Shown: positions 34,028 to 42,760, counted from the stretch's first letter. The stretch: DNA of 64,000 bases from Paenibacillus antri (GCF_005765165.1 NZ_VCIW01000001.1:558001-622000); one strand, 5' to 3'. Notes: a model not told the origin generated them from the letters alone. Numbers and translations are program-made.

Positions 34028-35734
34028 TTAACTCCTGCTTTTTCTCCCGTATACGAAATACAGCGTCGCCGCGGACATGATCATCAGCACGACGGAGTAG
34101 ACCAGGGTCAGCGCCTTCGTATCGCCGAGCGCCTGCGCGTCCGTGCTGTTCTTGATCACGATGCCGAGCGGTTGGTACAACGGGTGGTACAAGAAGACGG
34201 TCAGGTCGTAATCCGCCAAGATGCCGTTGAAGTTCAGCGCCAGCACCGCAAGCGTCGAAGGCAGAATGATCGGCAGCAGCACGCGCCGGAACGTATAGAA
34301 CGCCTTCGCGCCTAGATTTTTCGCCGCATCCTCCAAGTTGCCGTCGATGCTGAAGAACGAGGCTTTCACCATCCGCAGCGTGAACGGGATGTGTACGATG
34401 ACATAGGCGATGAACAGCAGCCAGACCGAACCGACGAGCACCGCGTTGCCGATGATCCAGCGCGGCACGCCGAAGGTGACGATCAGACCGATCGCGATCA
34501 GCGTGGACGGCAGCATCCATGGAATCAGCAGCGCATATTCGAGCAGATTCGTCCAGAAGTTCTTATATTTATGCAGGATCCTCGAGGCGATGAGCGCCAC
34601 CGCCACGACGCCGACGGATGCGGCCGCCGCATAGCAGATGCTGACCAAATAAGGCTTGAACGCGGCCATGCTCGAGAAGACGGTAACGTAATTGTCGAGC
34701 GTGAACTTGTCGAACGACAGCGTCCCCGTCGAGATGCTCTTCGCGTCCGTGAACGAGAAGAGGACGATGAGGATGACCGGGATGACGTAGATCAAGAACA
34801 ACGCGTACGCCAACACATGCGCGACGACGTTCGCCGCCTTGTTGTTTATTTTCTGCTTGACCATCTCCGATTTCACCTTGGACACCGACATGAAGTTGCC
34901 GTTGTTTTCGAATTTGATCATGACGGACAGCAGAACGAGCGTCGCCAGCCCGAGAATGAGCGCAAGCAGCGCGGCCAGATCTCGGGAGGTCATGCTTTTG
35001 GAAAAGGTCAGGATCATCGGCGTAATCGTCTGGAACTCGGTTCCGCCTAAGATGAGCGGGGCCGACGTAGCGGCTAACCCCGTCAAGAACAACAGAATCG
35101 TCAAGGCGAAGATCGTCGGCTTCAATACCGGCAGCACGACGCGCCGCAAAATGTAGAAAGAAGACGCCCCCATATTTCTGGCGGCTTCGATCGTTTGGAA
35201 ATCCACCTTGCGGATGGCGTTACTGAGAAAGAGCACGTGATTGGACGTACACGCGAACGTCATGACGAACAAGACGGCCCAATAGCCATGGAACCAGGTC
35301 GGATCGAAGGACGGAAACACCGCCGACAACACCTTCGTCATAAAGCCGGTTTCGCCGTAAATCAGCTTATAGCCGGATACCAGGACGACGCCGCTGTAGA
35401 TCAAGGTCGTGAAGTACCCGAGTCTCAGCAGCTTGGCGCCCTTGATGTCGAAGTATTCCACGATCAACACAAGGAAGACGCCGACGATGTTGACCGTGAA
35501 GATCAACGACACCGCCAAAATAAAGCTATTATATAAGCTCCTCATCGCGCGCTGCGAGGACAGCAGCTTCTCGATCGGCTCCAGAGAAAATCTGCCTTCG
35601 CCGAAGAAAATTTCATAGTATACGTTCAAATTCGGATAGATCAAGAACGCTGCGACGAACCAAGCGATGACGCCATATAAAATCAGTGTCGACGCACGGA
35701 CGGACGTTAGAGCTTTTTTCATTTTCTGCACCAC
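34028..35734 (-). CDS. Fused two-domain ABC transporter permease (Fe3+/2-aminoethylphosphonate type)
   Basis: The 568-residue membrane protein carries two BPD-type permease domains in tandem with about 12 helices, joined by a hydrophilic linker near residues 275-305. Each half has an EAA-like coupling loop: EAARNMGASSFYILRRVVLP and EDAAKNLGAKAFYTFRRVLLP. This duplicated form is typical of ferric iron (FbpB), thiamine (ThiP) and aminoethylphosphonate importers. A GTG start gives a 16-bp gap to the ATPase gene. The linked PhnP-like enzyme favours a phosphorus-containing substrate over iron, but this is inference. Confidence 0.92.
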   Translation of the reverse strand: MVQKMKKALTSVRASTLILYGVIAWFVAAFLIYPNLNVYYEIFFGEGRFSLEPIEKLLSSQRAMRSLYNSFILAVSLIFTVNIVGVFLVLIVEYFDIKGAKLLRLGYFTTLIYSGVVLVSGYKLIYGETGFMTKVLSAVFPSFDPTWFHGYWAVLFVMTFACTSNHVLFLSNAIRKVDFQTIEAARNMGASSFYILRRVVLPVLKPTIFALTILLFLTGLAATSAPLILGGTEFQTITPMILTFSKSMTSRDLAALLALILGLATLVLLSVMIKFENNGNFMSVSKVKSEMVKQKINNKAANVVAHVLAYALFLIYVIPVILIVLFSFTDAKSISTGTLSFDKFTLDNYVTVFSSMAAFKPYLVSICYAAAASVGVVAVALIASRILHKYKNFWTNLLEYALLIPWMLPSTLIAIGLIVTFGVPRWIIGNAVLVGSVWLLFIAYVIVHIPFTLRMVKASFFSIDGNLEDAAKNLGAKAFYTFRRVLLPIILPSTLAVLALNFNGILADYDLTVFLYHPLYQPLGIVIKNSTDAQALGDTKALTLVYSVVLMIMSAATLYFVYGRKSRS

Positions 35735-35750
35735 GTTCGACGCTTCCCCC

Positions 35751-36761
35751 CTAGTACTGCAAAATATCCCTAGTGTTTATATAGAGGTCAATCTCGTCAC
35801 CCACCTTGTGTCGATCCAACCCGCTTTCGGTCCGAACGGTCTTCAGCGTCCCGCCGCCGGCGATTTCGATCGAATACTTGGTGTACAAGCCGTAAAACTC
35901 TTGATCCGCGATCTTGCCCTTCAGCCGCACCTCGCCGCCCTTCTCGGGGATCGGGGAGAGGCTCACCTTCTCGTTCCGGATGTAAGCCTTCTTCCCGGGT
36001 TCGACGTATTGCTTCAGCGCGCTGTTCTCGACGACTTCCGCCGGAATGCGGTTAATGTCGCCGATGAAGTTGCAGACGAACTCCGTCTTCGACTCGTTGT
36101 AGATTTCGCGCGGCGTGCCGACCTGCTCGACGACGCCCTTGTTGAAGACGGCGATTCGGTCGGAGAGCGTCAACGCCTCTTCCTGATCGTGCGTCACGTA
36201 GATCGTCGTAATGCCGAACTTCTTCTGCAGCTCCTTCAGCTCGTTACGCAGCTGCACTCTCAGCTTGGCGTCCAGGTTGGATAACGGCTCGTCCAACGCG
36301 AGAATGCTCGGCTTCAGCACGAGCGCCCGCGCGATCGCGACGCGCTGCTGCTGCCCGCCGGACAGCTCGGACACCTTCTTCTTCAGCTGCTCGTCGCTCA
36401 GGTCCACCTTCCGGGCGATCTCCTTCACCTGCGCGTCGATCTCGCTCTTCGACGCCTTCTTGACCCGAAGGCCGAAGGCGATGTTCTCGTACACGTTGAG
36501 CGTCGGGAACAAGGCATAGCTTTGGAACACCATGCTGATATCCCGCTTCTCGATAGGGACGTCGGTAATGTCCTTCCCCTTCAAGAAGATGCCGCCGTCC
36601 GTCGGCTTGATGAATCCGACCAGGCTGCGAAGGATCGTCGTCTTCCCGCAGCCGGACGGACCGAGGAACGTGAAGAACTCTCCTTCTTTAATGTTCAAAT
36701 TCAAGTTTTTGATGGCGTGGAAGTCGCCGAATTTGATTTGAATATCTTTGAATGTAATCAT
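35751..36761 (-). CDS. ABC transporter ATP-binding protein (PotA/FbpC/PhnT class)
   Basis: The 336-residue ATPase has Walker A GPSGCGKTT, Q-loop VFQSYALFP, signature LSGGQQQRVAIARAL and Walker B ILALDEPLSNLDAKLR followed by the H-loop THDQEEAL. A C-terminal TOBE-like regulatory domain of about 100 residues is present. It powers the adjacent fused permease. The gene is separated from the binding-protein gene by a stem-loop (36801-36842), a common way to keep ATPase levels below those of the binding protein. Confidence 0.95.
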   Translation of the reverse strand: MITFKDIQIKFGDFHAIKNLNLNIKEGEFFTFLGPSGCGKTTILRSLVGFIKPTDGGIFLKGKDITDVPIEKRDISMVFQSYALFPTLNVYENIAFGLRVKKASKSEIDAQVKEIARKVDLSDEQLKKKVSELSGGQQQRVAIARALVLKPSILALDEPLSNLDAKLRVQLRNELKELQKKFGITTIYVTHDQEEALTLSDRIAVFNKGVVEQVGTPREIYNESKTEFVCNFIGDINRIPAEVVENSALKQYVEPGKKAYIRNEKVSLSPIPEKGGEVRLKGKIADQEFYGLYTKYSIEIAGGGTLKTVRTESGLDRHKVGDEIDLYINTRDILQY

Positions 36762-36800
36762 GACAGCTCCCTCGGAAAATGAATTTGCGTTCCTTAACGT

Positions 36801-36842
36801 AACAGACTGCGGAACGGGACGAACCCGCTCCAGCAGTCTGTT
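36801..36842 (-). promoter_or_regulatory. Intercistronic stem-loop between binding-protein and ATPase genes
   Basis: AACAGACTGC (36801-36810) and GCAGTCTGTT (36833-36842) pair perfectly, continued inward by GGAACGGG/CCCGCTCC. No U-run follows on the minus strand, so it looks like an mRNA-stabilising or processing element rather than a full terminator. Confidence 0.6.
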
Positions 36843-36858
36843 AGTGGCGCCTGCATGC

Positions 36859-37980
36859 TTATTTCATGATCTCGAGTTCGATCTTCTCGACCCAGCTGCC
36901 CACGTTGTCCGAGATGAAGCCCCAATCGAACGCTTGGGCCTTCAACGAGGCGTACAGCGCTTTGACTTCTTCGTTCGCTTGCTCCGCCGCTTTCGTGTTG
37001 GCCGGCATCGCGTTGAATTGAGCGGCGAATTCGCCTTGCACTTCCGCCGTGCCCATCCACTCGACGAACCGCTGCGCCGTGTCGATCTTCTTCGTGCCGT
37101 TAACGATGCCCGCGTGCTCGACGATCATCGGTACGCCGACTTCCGGGCTTACCGTGCCGGCCGCTACGCCGTACTGCTCCGTCTTCTTCTTGAGCGTGCC
37201 GGAGACGATCGTCCCGATCGGCGTCTTGCCGCTGGCGATGTTCGCGTACGTATCTTCGCCTTCGACCGCGCCTACGCCGTTGTCGTACAGCTTCTTGATT
37301 TCGTCCCAGCCCGCTTGCGCGATGCCGTATTCGCCGTTCGCGTCTTGGTAGCGCGTCAGGATGCCGGCGACGACGAGCTGCGGCGTAATTTGACCGAGCA
37401 TCGTAGGCGCTTCGTATTTGCCTTGGAATTCCGGGTTGTTGCCGAGGTCCAGCCAATCTTTCGGCGCCTTGTCCGCCGAGATGATGTCAGGGTTGTACCC
37501 GAGCAGGATCGCTTGCTTCACCAGACCGTGGTAGTAGCCTTCCGGATCGTTCAGGCCCGCTTCCACGTCGGCCGCCCATGCCGGCACGTATTGGATCAGA
37601 ACGTTTTCCTTCTTAAGGTTTTCATACAGCATGTTGTTCAGGCCGAACACGACGTCCGCCACCGGATTGTTCTTTTCGGCGATCAACCGGTTCGTGAGGT
37701 CCGCGCCGCCCGCGCCGACGATCTCGATTTCGAAGCCGGCCGCTTTCGCTTTCTCGACGAGCCAATCGCCCCGGCCGTCCGAATTGGCGTTCGTGTACAC
37801 GATGAGCTTCTCGTTCTTCGCCGGTTGTTCCGCGGCAGGCTGCTCGGCCGGTTGCTGCGCGGCAGGCTGTTCCGCCGATGCGTTGTTCGTATCTTGCTCC
37901 TCGTTCGCGTTGCCGCCCCCGCAAGCTGCAAGTACAAGGCTAAGAGTCAAAATGGATGCCGTTAATAAGGACTTTTTCAT
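36859..37980 (-). CDS. Extracellular solute-binding lipoprotein (Fe3+/aminoethylphosphonate type)
   Basis: The 373-residue lipoprotein has lipobox LVLAAC with Cys20 as lipid anchor, then a linker rich in Gln, Pro, Ala and Glu with repeated AEQPA units. The mature domain starts LIVYTNANSDGRGDWLVEKA and resembles the FutA/PhnS-type class of periplasmic binding proteins. The Tyr pair that binds iron in FbpA is not evident, consistent with a non-iron ligand, though I could not verify this structurally. It follows the PhnP-like gene by 24 bp and belongs to the same operon. Confidence 0.92.
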   Translation of the reverse strand: MKKSLLTASILTLSLVLAACGGGNANEEQDTNNASAEQPAAQQPAEQPAAEQPAKNEKLIVYTNANSDGRGDWLVEKAKAAGFEIEIVGAGGADLTNRLIAEKNNPVADVVFGLNNMLYENLKKENVLIQYVPAWAADVEAGLNDPEGYYHGLVKQAILLGYNPDIISADKAPKDWLDLGNNPEFQGKYEAPTMLGQITPQLVVAGILTRYQDANGEYGIAQAGWDEIKKLYDNGVGAVEGEDTYANIASGKTPIGTIVSGTLKKKTEQYGVAAGTVSPEVGVPMIVEHAGIVNGTKKIDTAQRFVEWMGTAEVQGEFAAQFNAMPANTKAAEQANEEVKALYASLKAQAFDWGFISDNVGSWVEKIELEIMK

Positions 37981-38004
37981 GATTGTCGTCTCTCCTTTAA
38001 ATGG

Positions 38005-38823
38005 TTATATATGTAAAATCAATCCATCGTACGCCGTAATGATCCCGGCTGGATTGAATACTTCCTCGAACTCCCCATGAAGCAGCTTGGAATTATGGCT
38101 GAAATGCGTGACGACGATCTTGCCTTCCCGCTGTAAGATGTCGCGATTTCGGAACTCGCGCTGCGCTTCCAGCACCGTTTCGATGCACATATGGTTCCTG
38201 TCGCGCGCGTTGCCGGTATAGCCGTGCGTACAATCGAGAATGGCGCAATCCATCTGTTTGCCCTGTAACCAGGTCCAAGTGGCGTCCGGGAACCAGCCCG
38301 AATCATGCCCGTACAACAGTCTCTTTCCGTTCTTTTCCACCGCGTACAAATAGCAAGTTTCCATCTTGTCGTGATCCGCGAGCAGCGGCGTCACCAATGC
38401 GTCTCCTACGGAAATCGTCTCGAACGGACGAAGCAAATGGAATGCGTATCTCGCCCCTTCGAAGCGTCCGATGGCCTTCCGCGTATGGTACATGACCGCA
38501 TCGTTCCCGTAGATGTGCATCGGATGCTCCAGGCCGTGCGCGATGCCTTCCCTGCGACACTCGAGATCGGCCGCGTTCAGGTGGTCGGAGTGCGTGTGGG
38601 TCACCAGCATATGCTCGATCAAGCTGTAATCGATGTTGTCTCGGAGCGCTTGCATGTACGAATCGGGCGAATAATCGAATTTGATCGTATCGTCGACGAT
38701 GGCCGAGCTTCGCGTGCGGATGTTTTTCCCGCCCAGCTCCCGCGCTTTGTTGCAATACTGGCAGCGGCAGAACGCATTCGGAAACCCTTCGGCGGCCGCA
38801 GTACCTAGAAAATGAATTTTCAT
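38005..38823 (-). CDS. PhnP-like metallo-beta-lactamase-fold phosphodiesterase
   Basis: The 272-residue enzyme has the dimetal motif THTHSDHL (His76, His78, Asp80, His81), later His residues in LLADHDKMET and VTHFSHNS, and an N-terminal CRCQYC cluster (Cys19, Cys21, Cys24). The Cys cluster matches the structural zinc site of Escherichia coli PhnP, which hydrolyses phosphoribosyl 1,2-cyclic phosphate in phosphonate breakdown. No C-P lyase genes are near, so here it may open a cyclic phosphodiester imported by the linked ABC transporter. It is the second gene of the five-gene operon. Confidence 0.85.
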   Translation of the reverse strand: MKIHFLGTAAAEGFPNAFCRCQYCNKARELGGKNIRTRSSAIVDDTIKFDYSPDSYMQALRDNIDYSLIEHMLVTHTHSDHLNAADLECRREGIAHGLEHPMHIYGNDAVMYHTRKAIGRFEGARYAFHLLRPFETISVGDALVTPLLADHDKMETCYLYAVEKNGKRLLYGHDSGWFPDATWTWLQGKQMDCAILDCTHGYTGNARDRNHMCIETVLEAQREFRNRDILQREGKIVVTHFSHNSKLLHGEFEEVFNPAGIITAYDGLILHI

Positions 38824-38862
38824 CTCGTTGTTTCCCCTTGTCTTCCGGCTCGAGCGATCGGC

Positions 38863-40005
38863 CTAGCGCACCGACTTTCGCTCTACGATCGTCGTTTGAA
38901 TTTTGATAGTAAGCGGTTTCTCGTTCGAATGGTGGATGCGCTTCATCAGGAGATCCGTCGCCGCGCGGGCGAGCTTCTCCGTGTCCTGCCTTACGGTCGT
39001 AAGCGGAATCGGCGTTAACGCCGATAACTGAATATCGGAGAACCCGACGATGGACAGCCGTTCCGGAACCGAAATCCCCATATGCAATGCCGTAAATAAG
39101 GTTGAAATCGCCAAATGGTCATCCCCGCACATCACGGCCGTCATTTGCGGATTGTCCTGAATGAAACGCTCTTGTTCAGGGTCGCTCTCGTTGATCCGGT
39201 TCGGGTCGCAGGATACGCTTCTAAAGTGAATGAATTGAGTTTTCACAGGAATCGCATGGTCGAGCATCGCCTGGATATAACCTTGATACCGCTCCTCCCT
39301 GCTGGTGATATTATCGATCGCATTGGAGGTGTAACCGATTTCACGATGCCCTTTCTCAATCAAATATTTCGCCATGTGGTAAGATCCCTGATAGTGATCG
39401 TGGTACACGCAATCGATCTGAACCTCGCGGAAAATTCGATCGATAATGACGATCGGAATGTTCTGAAGCTTCAATCTCAGCACATGGTCGCTGCAAGTTT
39501 TGCGCCCCTGCGGAAACAACACGATGCCGCCGATACCGCCCTCGACAAGCTTCTGCAGGCTGCGATCCTCGTCGTCCTTATCCTTGCTGATGATCAGAAC
39601 GAGATCGAAGCCGTGCTTCCGCACTTCCGTCTCCGCCGCCGTAATAATTTCCGAAGTGTAATCGGAAATATGAGGCAAGATGAGCGCGACCTGACCGTGT
39701 AATTTCCCCTCTTGCGGTACATCCGGTTCTTTCTCCTTCGCGACTTCTCCGGCGTAAGGCGCTCCGTCCTGCCGTCCGGAAAGGAAGGTCCCCCTTCTAG
39801 GCAGTCGGTACACAATCCCCTGCTCGGCTAACCGTTCCAGCGCCAGCTTGCTCGTCATGCGGCTTACGCCGAACAGCTTGGCGAGCTCTCCTTCCGAAGG
39901 GATCGGATCATGCGGCTGAAGGTTACGGCTCTGGATGATGCCGATGACCTCGTCGGCAACCTTCAGGTACAGTTGATTCGTTTTGGTCGGATGGTTATCT
40001 TTGAT
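38863..40005 (-). CDS. GntR/LacI-hybrid transcriptional regulator (AraR-like) with non-canonical start
   Basis: The 380-residue regulator joins an N-terminal GntR winged helix (LYLKVADEVIGIIQSR, PSEGELAKLFGVSRMTSKLA, YRLPRRGTF) to a LacI-type sugar-binding domain (VALILPHISDYTSEIITAAE, SIVGFSDIQLSALTPIPLTT). This is the AraR architecture. The full winged helix is in frame only upstream of the first ATG, back to a TAA. The ribosome binding site AGAGGTGG places initiation at an ATC codon (40003-40005). It heads the phosphodiesterase/ABC operon and probably represses it through a palindrome lying between its own -35 and -10 boxes. Confidence 0.85.
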   Translation of the reverse strand: MKDNHPTKTNQLYLKVADEVIGIIQSRNLQPHDPIPSEGELAKLFGVSRMTSKLALERLAEQGIVYRLPRRGTFLSGRQDGAPYAGEVAKEKEPDVPQEGKLHGQVALILPHISDYTSEIITAAETEVRKHGFDLVLIISKDKDDEDRSLQKLVEGGIGGIVLFPQGRKTCSDHVLRLKLQNIPIVIIDRIFREVQIDCVYHDHYQGSYHMAKYLIEKGHREIGYTSNAIDNITSREERYQGYIQAMLDHAIPVKTQFIHFRSVSCDPNRINESDPEQERFIQDNPQMTAVMCGDDHLAISTLFTALHMGISVPERLSIVGFSDIQLSALTPIPLTTVRQDTEKLARAATDLLMKRIHHSNEKPLTIKIQTTIVERKSVR

Positions 40006-40028
40006 ATGAGACCACCTCTCTTACAACG

Positions 40029-40057
40029 AATGTAATCTATGTCACTGACATATTCAA
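40029..40057 (-). promoter_or_regulatory. Promoter with spacer operator for the GntR/LacI regulator operon
   Basis: TTGAAT (-35, 40052-40057) and TACATT (-10, 40029-40034) are 17 bp apart on the minus strand. The spacer contains ATGTCACTGACAT (40039-40051), a 13-bp palindrome, and a further TGACAT half-site follows near 40058. TTACA/TGTAA at 40021-40034 adds a second inverted repeat. The geometry predicts autorepression. Confidence 0.7.
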
Positions 40058-40209
40058 TGACATATTTTATTGAGTTATTGTAAATGCAGGAGCGCTCGTC
40101 TCATCTCGTCCATGGATATGTTAGTGATATGCTTGCGCGTGCGATACTGAAGCGTTACGCCGCGGAGATACTATCATCGGAGGAAATCGGAAAGGGAGGT
40201 TCGCGGACC

Positions 40210-40755
40210 ATGTTCGATCCGACGATATTCGATAATTGGAAGGTCGTGCTCGAAGGGGCGCTGTACGATTTGGATCGGGAAGGAGCGGCGGAGGTGATCG
40301 GACGGGAGGATCTCGTCGACCTCGCGACGATGTCCCGTTCGTTCCGGATCGGCGTACGACGGACCGGGGGCGGCTGCCGCGCGGAGATTCGATTGACGTC
40401 GGGGCTCGCCGACTTCGCCGCGGAGCGATACGAGCTGCGGCTGACGGAGCTCGGGGCCCCCGGCATCCGCCTGGAGCTGCGGTTCACGCTGCCGGGCGAG
40501 CGCATTCGCGGGGCGAAGGCGTTGCACGACGCCTTGGTTCCGCTCTGGGGCGCGGAGGCGGAGGTGTGCCACCGCGTCCGCATCGAGCTCGACCCGGCCG
40601 CGCCGCCGGACGCCGCCGCCGCGTCCGGCGGCAGCGCCTACGAGATCGACGTCCTCTTCCACGAGAAGCGCGACGAAGATCGTATCGGCGACGTGGACGA
40701 GCTGCTGAAGCGTCTGCTCGCCTCGCTCGACGCGATCGAGGACGGCGAAGCGTGA
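40210..40755 (+). CDS. Conserved hypothetical protein
   Basis: The 181-residue product starts MFDPTIFDNWKVVLEGALYD, preceded by GGGAGG at ten bases, and has no signal peptide or membrane segment. It alternates strands and helices, with an Ala/Pro-rich loop (DPAAPPDAAAASGGS) near residues 138-152 and an acidic C-terminus. I recognise no catalytic motif. The gene is transcribed alone, divergent from the GntR/LacI regulator and convergent with the esterase. Function unknown. Confidence 0.8.
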   Translation: MFDPTIFDNWKVVLEGALYDLDREGAAEVIGREDLVDLATMSRSFRIGVRRTGGGCRAEIRLTSGLADFAAERYELRLTELGAPGIRLELRFTLPGERIRGAKALHDALVPLWGAEAEVCHRVRIELDPAAPPDAAAASGGSAYEIDVLFHEKRDEDRIGDVDELLKRLLASLDAIEDGEA

Positions 40756-40779
40756 CGCGCGGCCGAAATGCGGCCGGCC

Positions 40780-41619
40780 CTATGCCTTCGCCGAAAAGCC
40801 GATATTGCGCAGCCAATCCGCGCAAGCGCCGGTCCAACCGCGCGCGAACGGATGGTCCGTCGCGAGGCCGAGGCCGTGGTTGCCCTTCGCGTAGACGTGC
40901 AGGTCGAACGGCACCTTATGCTTATGCAGCGCCGATGCGAACAGAAGACTGTTCTCGACCGGAACGGCGTCTTCGTCGGACGTATGCCAGAGGAACGTCT
41001 GCGGCGTATCGTCCGTCACCTGCTCGTCGTTGCAGAGCGAGTCGAGCAGCGCCGGGTCCGGATCGTCCCCGAGCAGGTTGCGGCGGGAGCCCGTATGCGC
41101 GGACGGCTCCTTCAGCGTAATGACCGCGTAGCAGAGCACGAGCGCGTCCGGACGGCACGACATCCGCTCGATCGGATCCGTCGCATCCGGCCGGCCGCGG
41201 TCGTAATGCGTTCCCGCCGTCGCGGTCAGATGGCCGCCGGCGGAGAAGCCGAGGATGCCGACCCGGTTCGGGTCGATCCCGTAGACGTCCGCGTCGTGGC
41301 GGATCGTGCGGATCGCGCGCTGCGCGTCCAACAGCGCCGCCGGGTACCGATACGGGGCGACCCGATACCGAAGCACGAACGCGGAGATGCCGAGGCCGTT
41401 CAGCCATCGCGCGATCGGGTCTCCTTCATGCTCCGCGCGCATGCCGTAGCCGCCGCCCGGAACGACGACGACCGCCGCGTTCCCCTTGCCTTCTACGAGG
41501 TACGGCGTAATCGCCGGTTTATCCTCGTCCGTGTCGCCCGCCGCAAGCGGCGCGCCTTCCGGCCATAACAATCTGATTTCCATCGGTTCCTGCGTCCGAT
41601 TCGTTGTCGCTTCTCCCAT
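40780..41619 (-). CDS. Alpha/beta-hydrolase, predicted acetyl(xylan) esterase
   Basis: The 279-residue enzyme has the alpha/beta-hydrolase fold with oxyanion strand VVVVPGGGYGMR, nucleophile elbow GFSAGGH (Ser about residue 130), acid in TSDEDAVPVENS and catalytic His in GNHGLGLA. This pattern is typical of the BD-FAE/Axe2-like esterases that deacetylate plant polysaccharide oligomers. No signal peptide is present, so it would act on imported oligosaccharides. The ATG with AGGAGG eight bases upstream was chosen over an upstream in-frame ATG. Confidence 0.9.
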   Translation of the reverse strand: MGEATTNRTQEPMEIRLLWPEGAPLAAGDTDEDKPAITPYLVEGKGNAAVVVVPGGGYGMRAEHEGDPIARWLNGLGISAFVLRYRVAPYRYPAALLDAQRAIRTIRHDADVYGIDPNRVGILGFSAGGHLTATAGTHYDRGRPDATDPIERMSCRPDALVLCYAVITLKEPSAHTGSRRNLLGDDPDPALLDSLCNDEQVTDDTPQTFLWHTSDEDAVPVENSLLFASALHKHKVPFDLHVYAKGNHGLGLATDHPFARGWTGACADWLRNIGFSAKA

Positions 41620-41750
41620 GCTCGGATCCTCCTGACGAATGTGCAATCGCTTTCCCTTCACCTTACCAAAAGAGCGACGCTTGTTTCAACGAAAGGCAGG
41701 CGGTATGGCGTCGAGTTCGCGCAGCATGAGCAAAACCAGCCGCAATCGTT

Positions 41751-41781
41751 CAGCTGAGCGAAGGTCAATCCAGGAGAAGGA
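41751..41781. repeat. Dispersed copy of the 62-bp repeat core
   Basis: CAGCTGAGCGAAGGTCAATC followed by CAGGAGAAGGA is almost identical to the shortened inverted copy at 17329-17360. It lies in the 248-bp gap between the esterase start and the NlpC/P60 stop, which holds no other gene. Confidence 0.65.
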
Positions 41782-41819
41782 GCGCGGGAACAAGCACCTT
41801 CCTCCTCATGGAATGCTTC

Positions 41820-41850
41820 TAAAAAAAGGAGGGACGCGGGCGTCCCTCCT
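41820..41850 (-). terminator. Rho-independent terminator of the NlpC/P60 gene
   Basis: On the minus strand AAGGAGGGACGC pairs perfectly with GCGTCCCTCCTT and is followed by TTTTT, about 18 bp after the stop. Confidence 0.85.
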
Positions 41851-41867
41851 TCAAACCAATAAGCTTC

Positions 41868-42662
41868 CTACAAGGCGCTTCCGCCGAAAATGAACCGGTA
41901 TTCCCAATGCTTATTATCGATGCTGTCGATCCGGACGCCGCCGGAATCTTTGGAATATGTATGCAGCATTTTCCCATTGCCGAGATAGATGCTTACGTGC
42001 GTAATGCGCTGCTTGCTTTTCGTCAACCCTTTGTAATCCGATGCGCTAGAGCCTCTGTACGACATGAAGAACATCAGATCGCCCGGCTTCAGCTTGCTCC
42101 AGCTCGTCGTCGTCTCGCCGCGCTCCTTCACGTAATCGCCTTGATCCCGCGAATTCGACGGGAGCGCGATGCGCGCGCCGTCCTTGAAGGCTTGTCTGAC
42201 GAAGTCGGAGCAATCGAACGTCCTGGTCGACGAGCGGCTAGAACCGTACTCGTACGGCGTGCCGAGATATTCCTTGCCCGCGTCGATGATCCGCCGCGCC
42301 AGCTTGCTCGCCGAAGCGGGCGAGACGGGAGCGCTCGGCGCCGAGGCGTTCGACGTTCTCATGTCCGCCGAAGACGAATCGACGATGTCGACATATTCGT
42401 CGGACGACGAGACGTATCCGACCCGGCCGTCCTCGTCTCTCACCTTGTACCAGTAATCGTTCGGCTCGGACAAGATGACGAGCCGCTCGCCCTCGTCCAC
42501 GTAGCGGATTCGGTCCGAAGACGTCGACGGACTTTCTCTGAGCGAGACGGAGCTGACCGCTTCCGCCGTCGCCGCATCCGCGACCCCTGCCGATCCGACC
42601 GTCCCGCCGACGACCAACCCTGCCGATAAGAGCGCTTGCATAGCAATATGCAGTTTCTTCAT
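41868..42662 (-). CDS. Secreted SH3b-NlpC/P60 cell-wall endopeptidase (C40 family)
   Basis: The 264-residue protein is exported by a signal peptide ending near ADAATA. A bacterial SH3 domain (about 32-92, with SLRESPSTSSDRIRYVDEG) would bind peptidoglycan. The C-terminal NlpC/P60 domain carries catalytic Cys151 in TFDCSDFV, His222 in RITHVSIYLG and His234 in KMLHTYS. It is predicted to cleave D-Glu-diamino acid bonds in wall peptides during growth or separation. The gene stands alone with its own terminator. Confidence 0.94.
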   Translation of the reverse strand: MKKLHIAMQALLSAGLVVGGTVGSAGVADAATAEAVSSVSLRESPSTSSDRIRYVDEGERLVILSEPNDYWYKVRDEDGRVGYVSSSDEYVDIVDSSSADMRTSNASAPSAPVSPASASKLARRIIDAGKEYLGTPYEYGSSRSSTRTFDCSDFVRQAFKDGARIALPSNSRDQGDYVKERGETTTSWSKLKPGDLMFFMSYRGSSASDYKGLTKSKQRITHVSIYLGNGKMLHTYSKDSGGVRIDSIDNKHWEYRFIFGGSAL

Positions 42663-42760
42663 AGTATGTATGTACCTCCCGTATATTCTAGTTGCTACTA
42701 TCGAATGATTTCATGATATACGGAAAGGTTGCACTTTGTATGCCTGTAAATGTTGGAACG

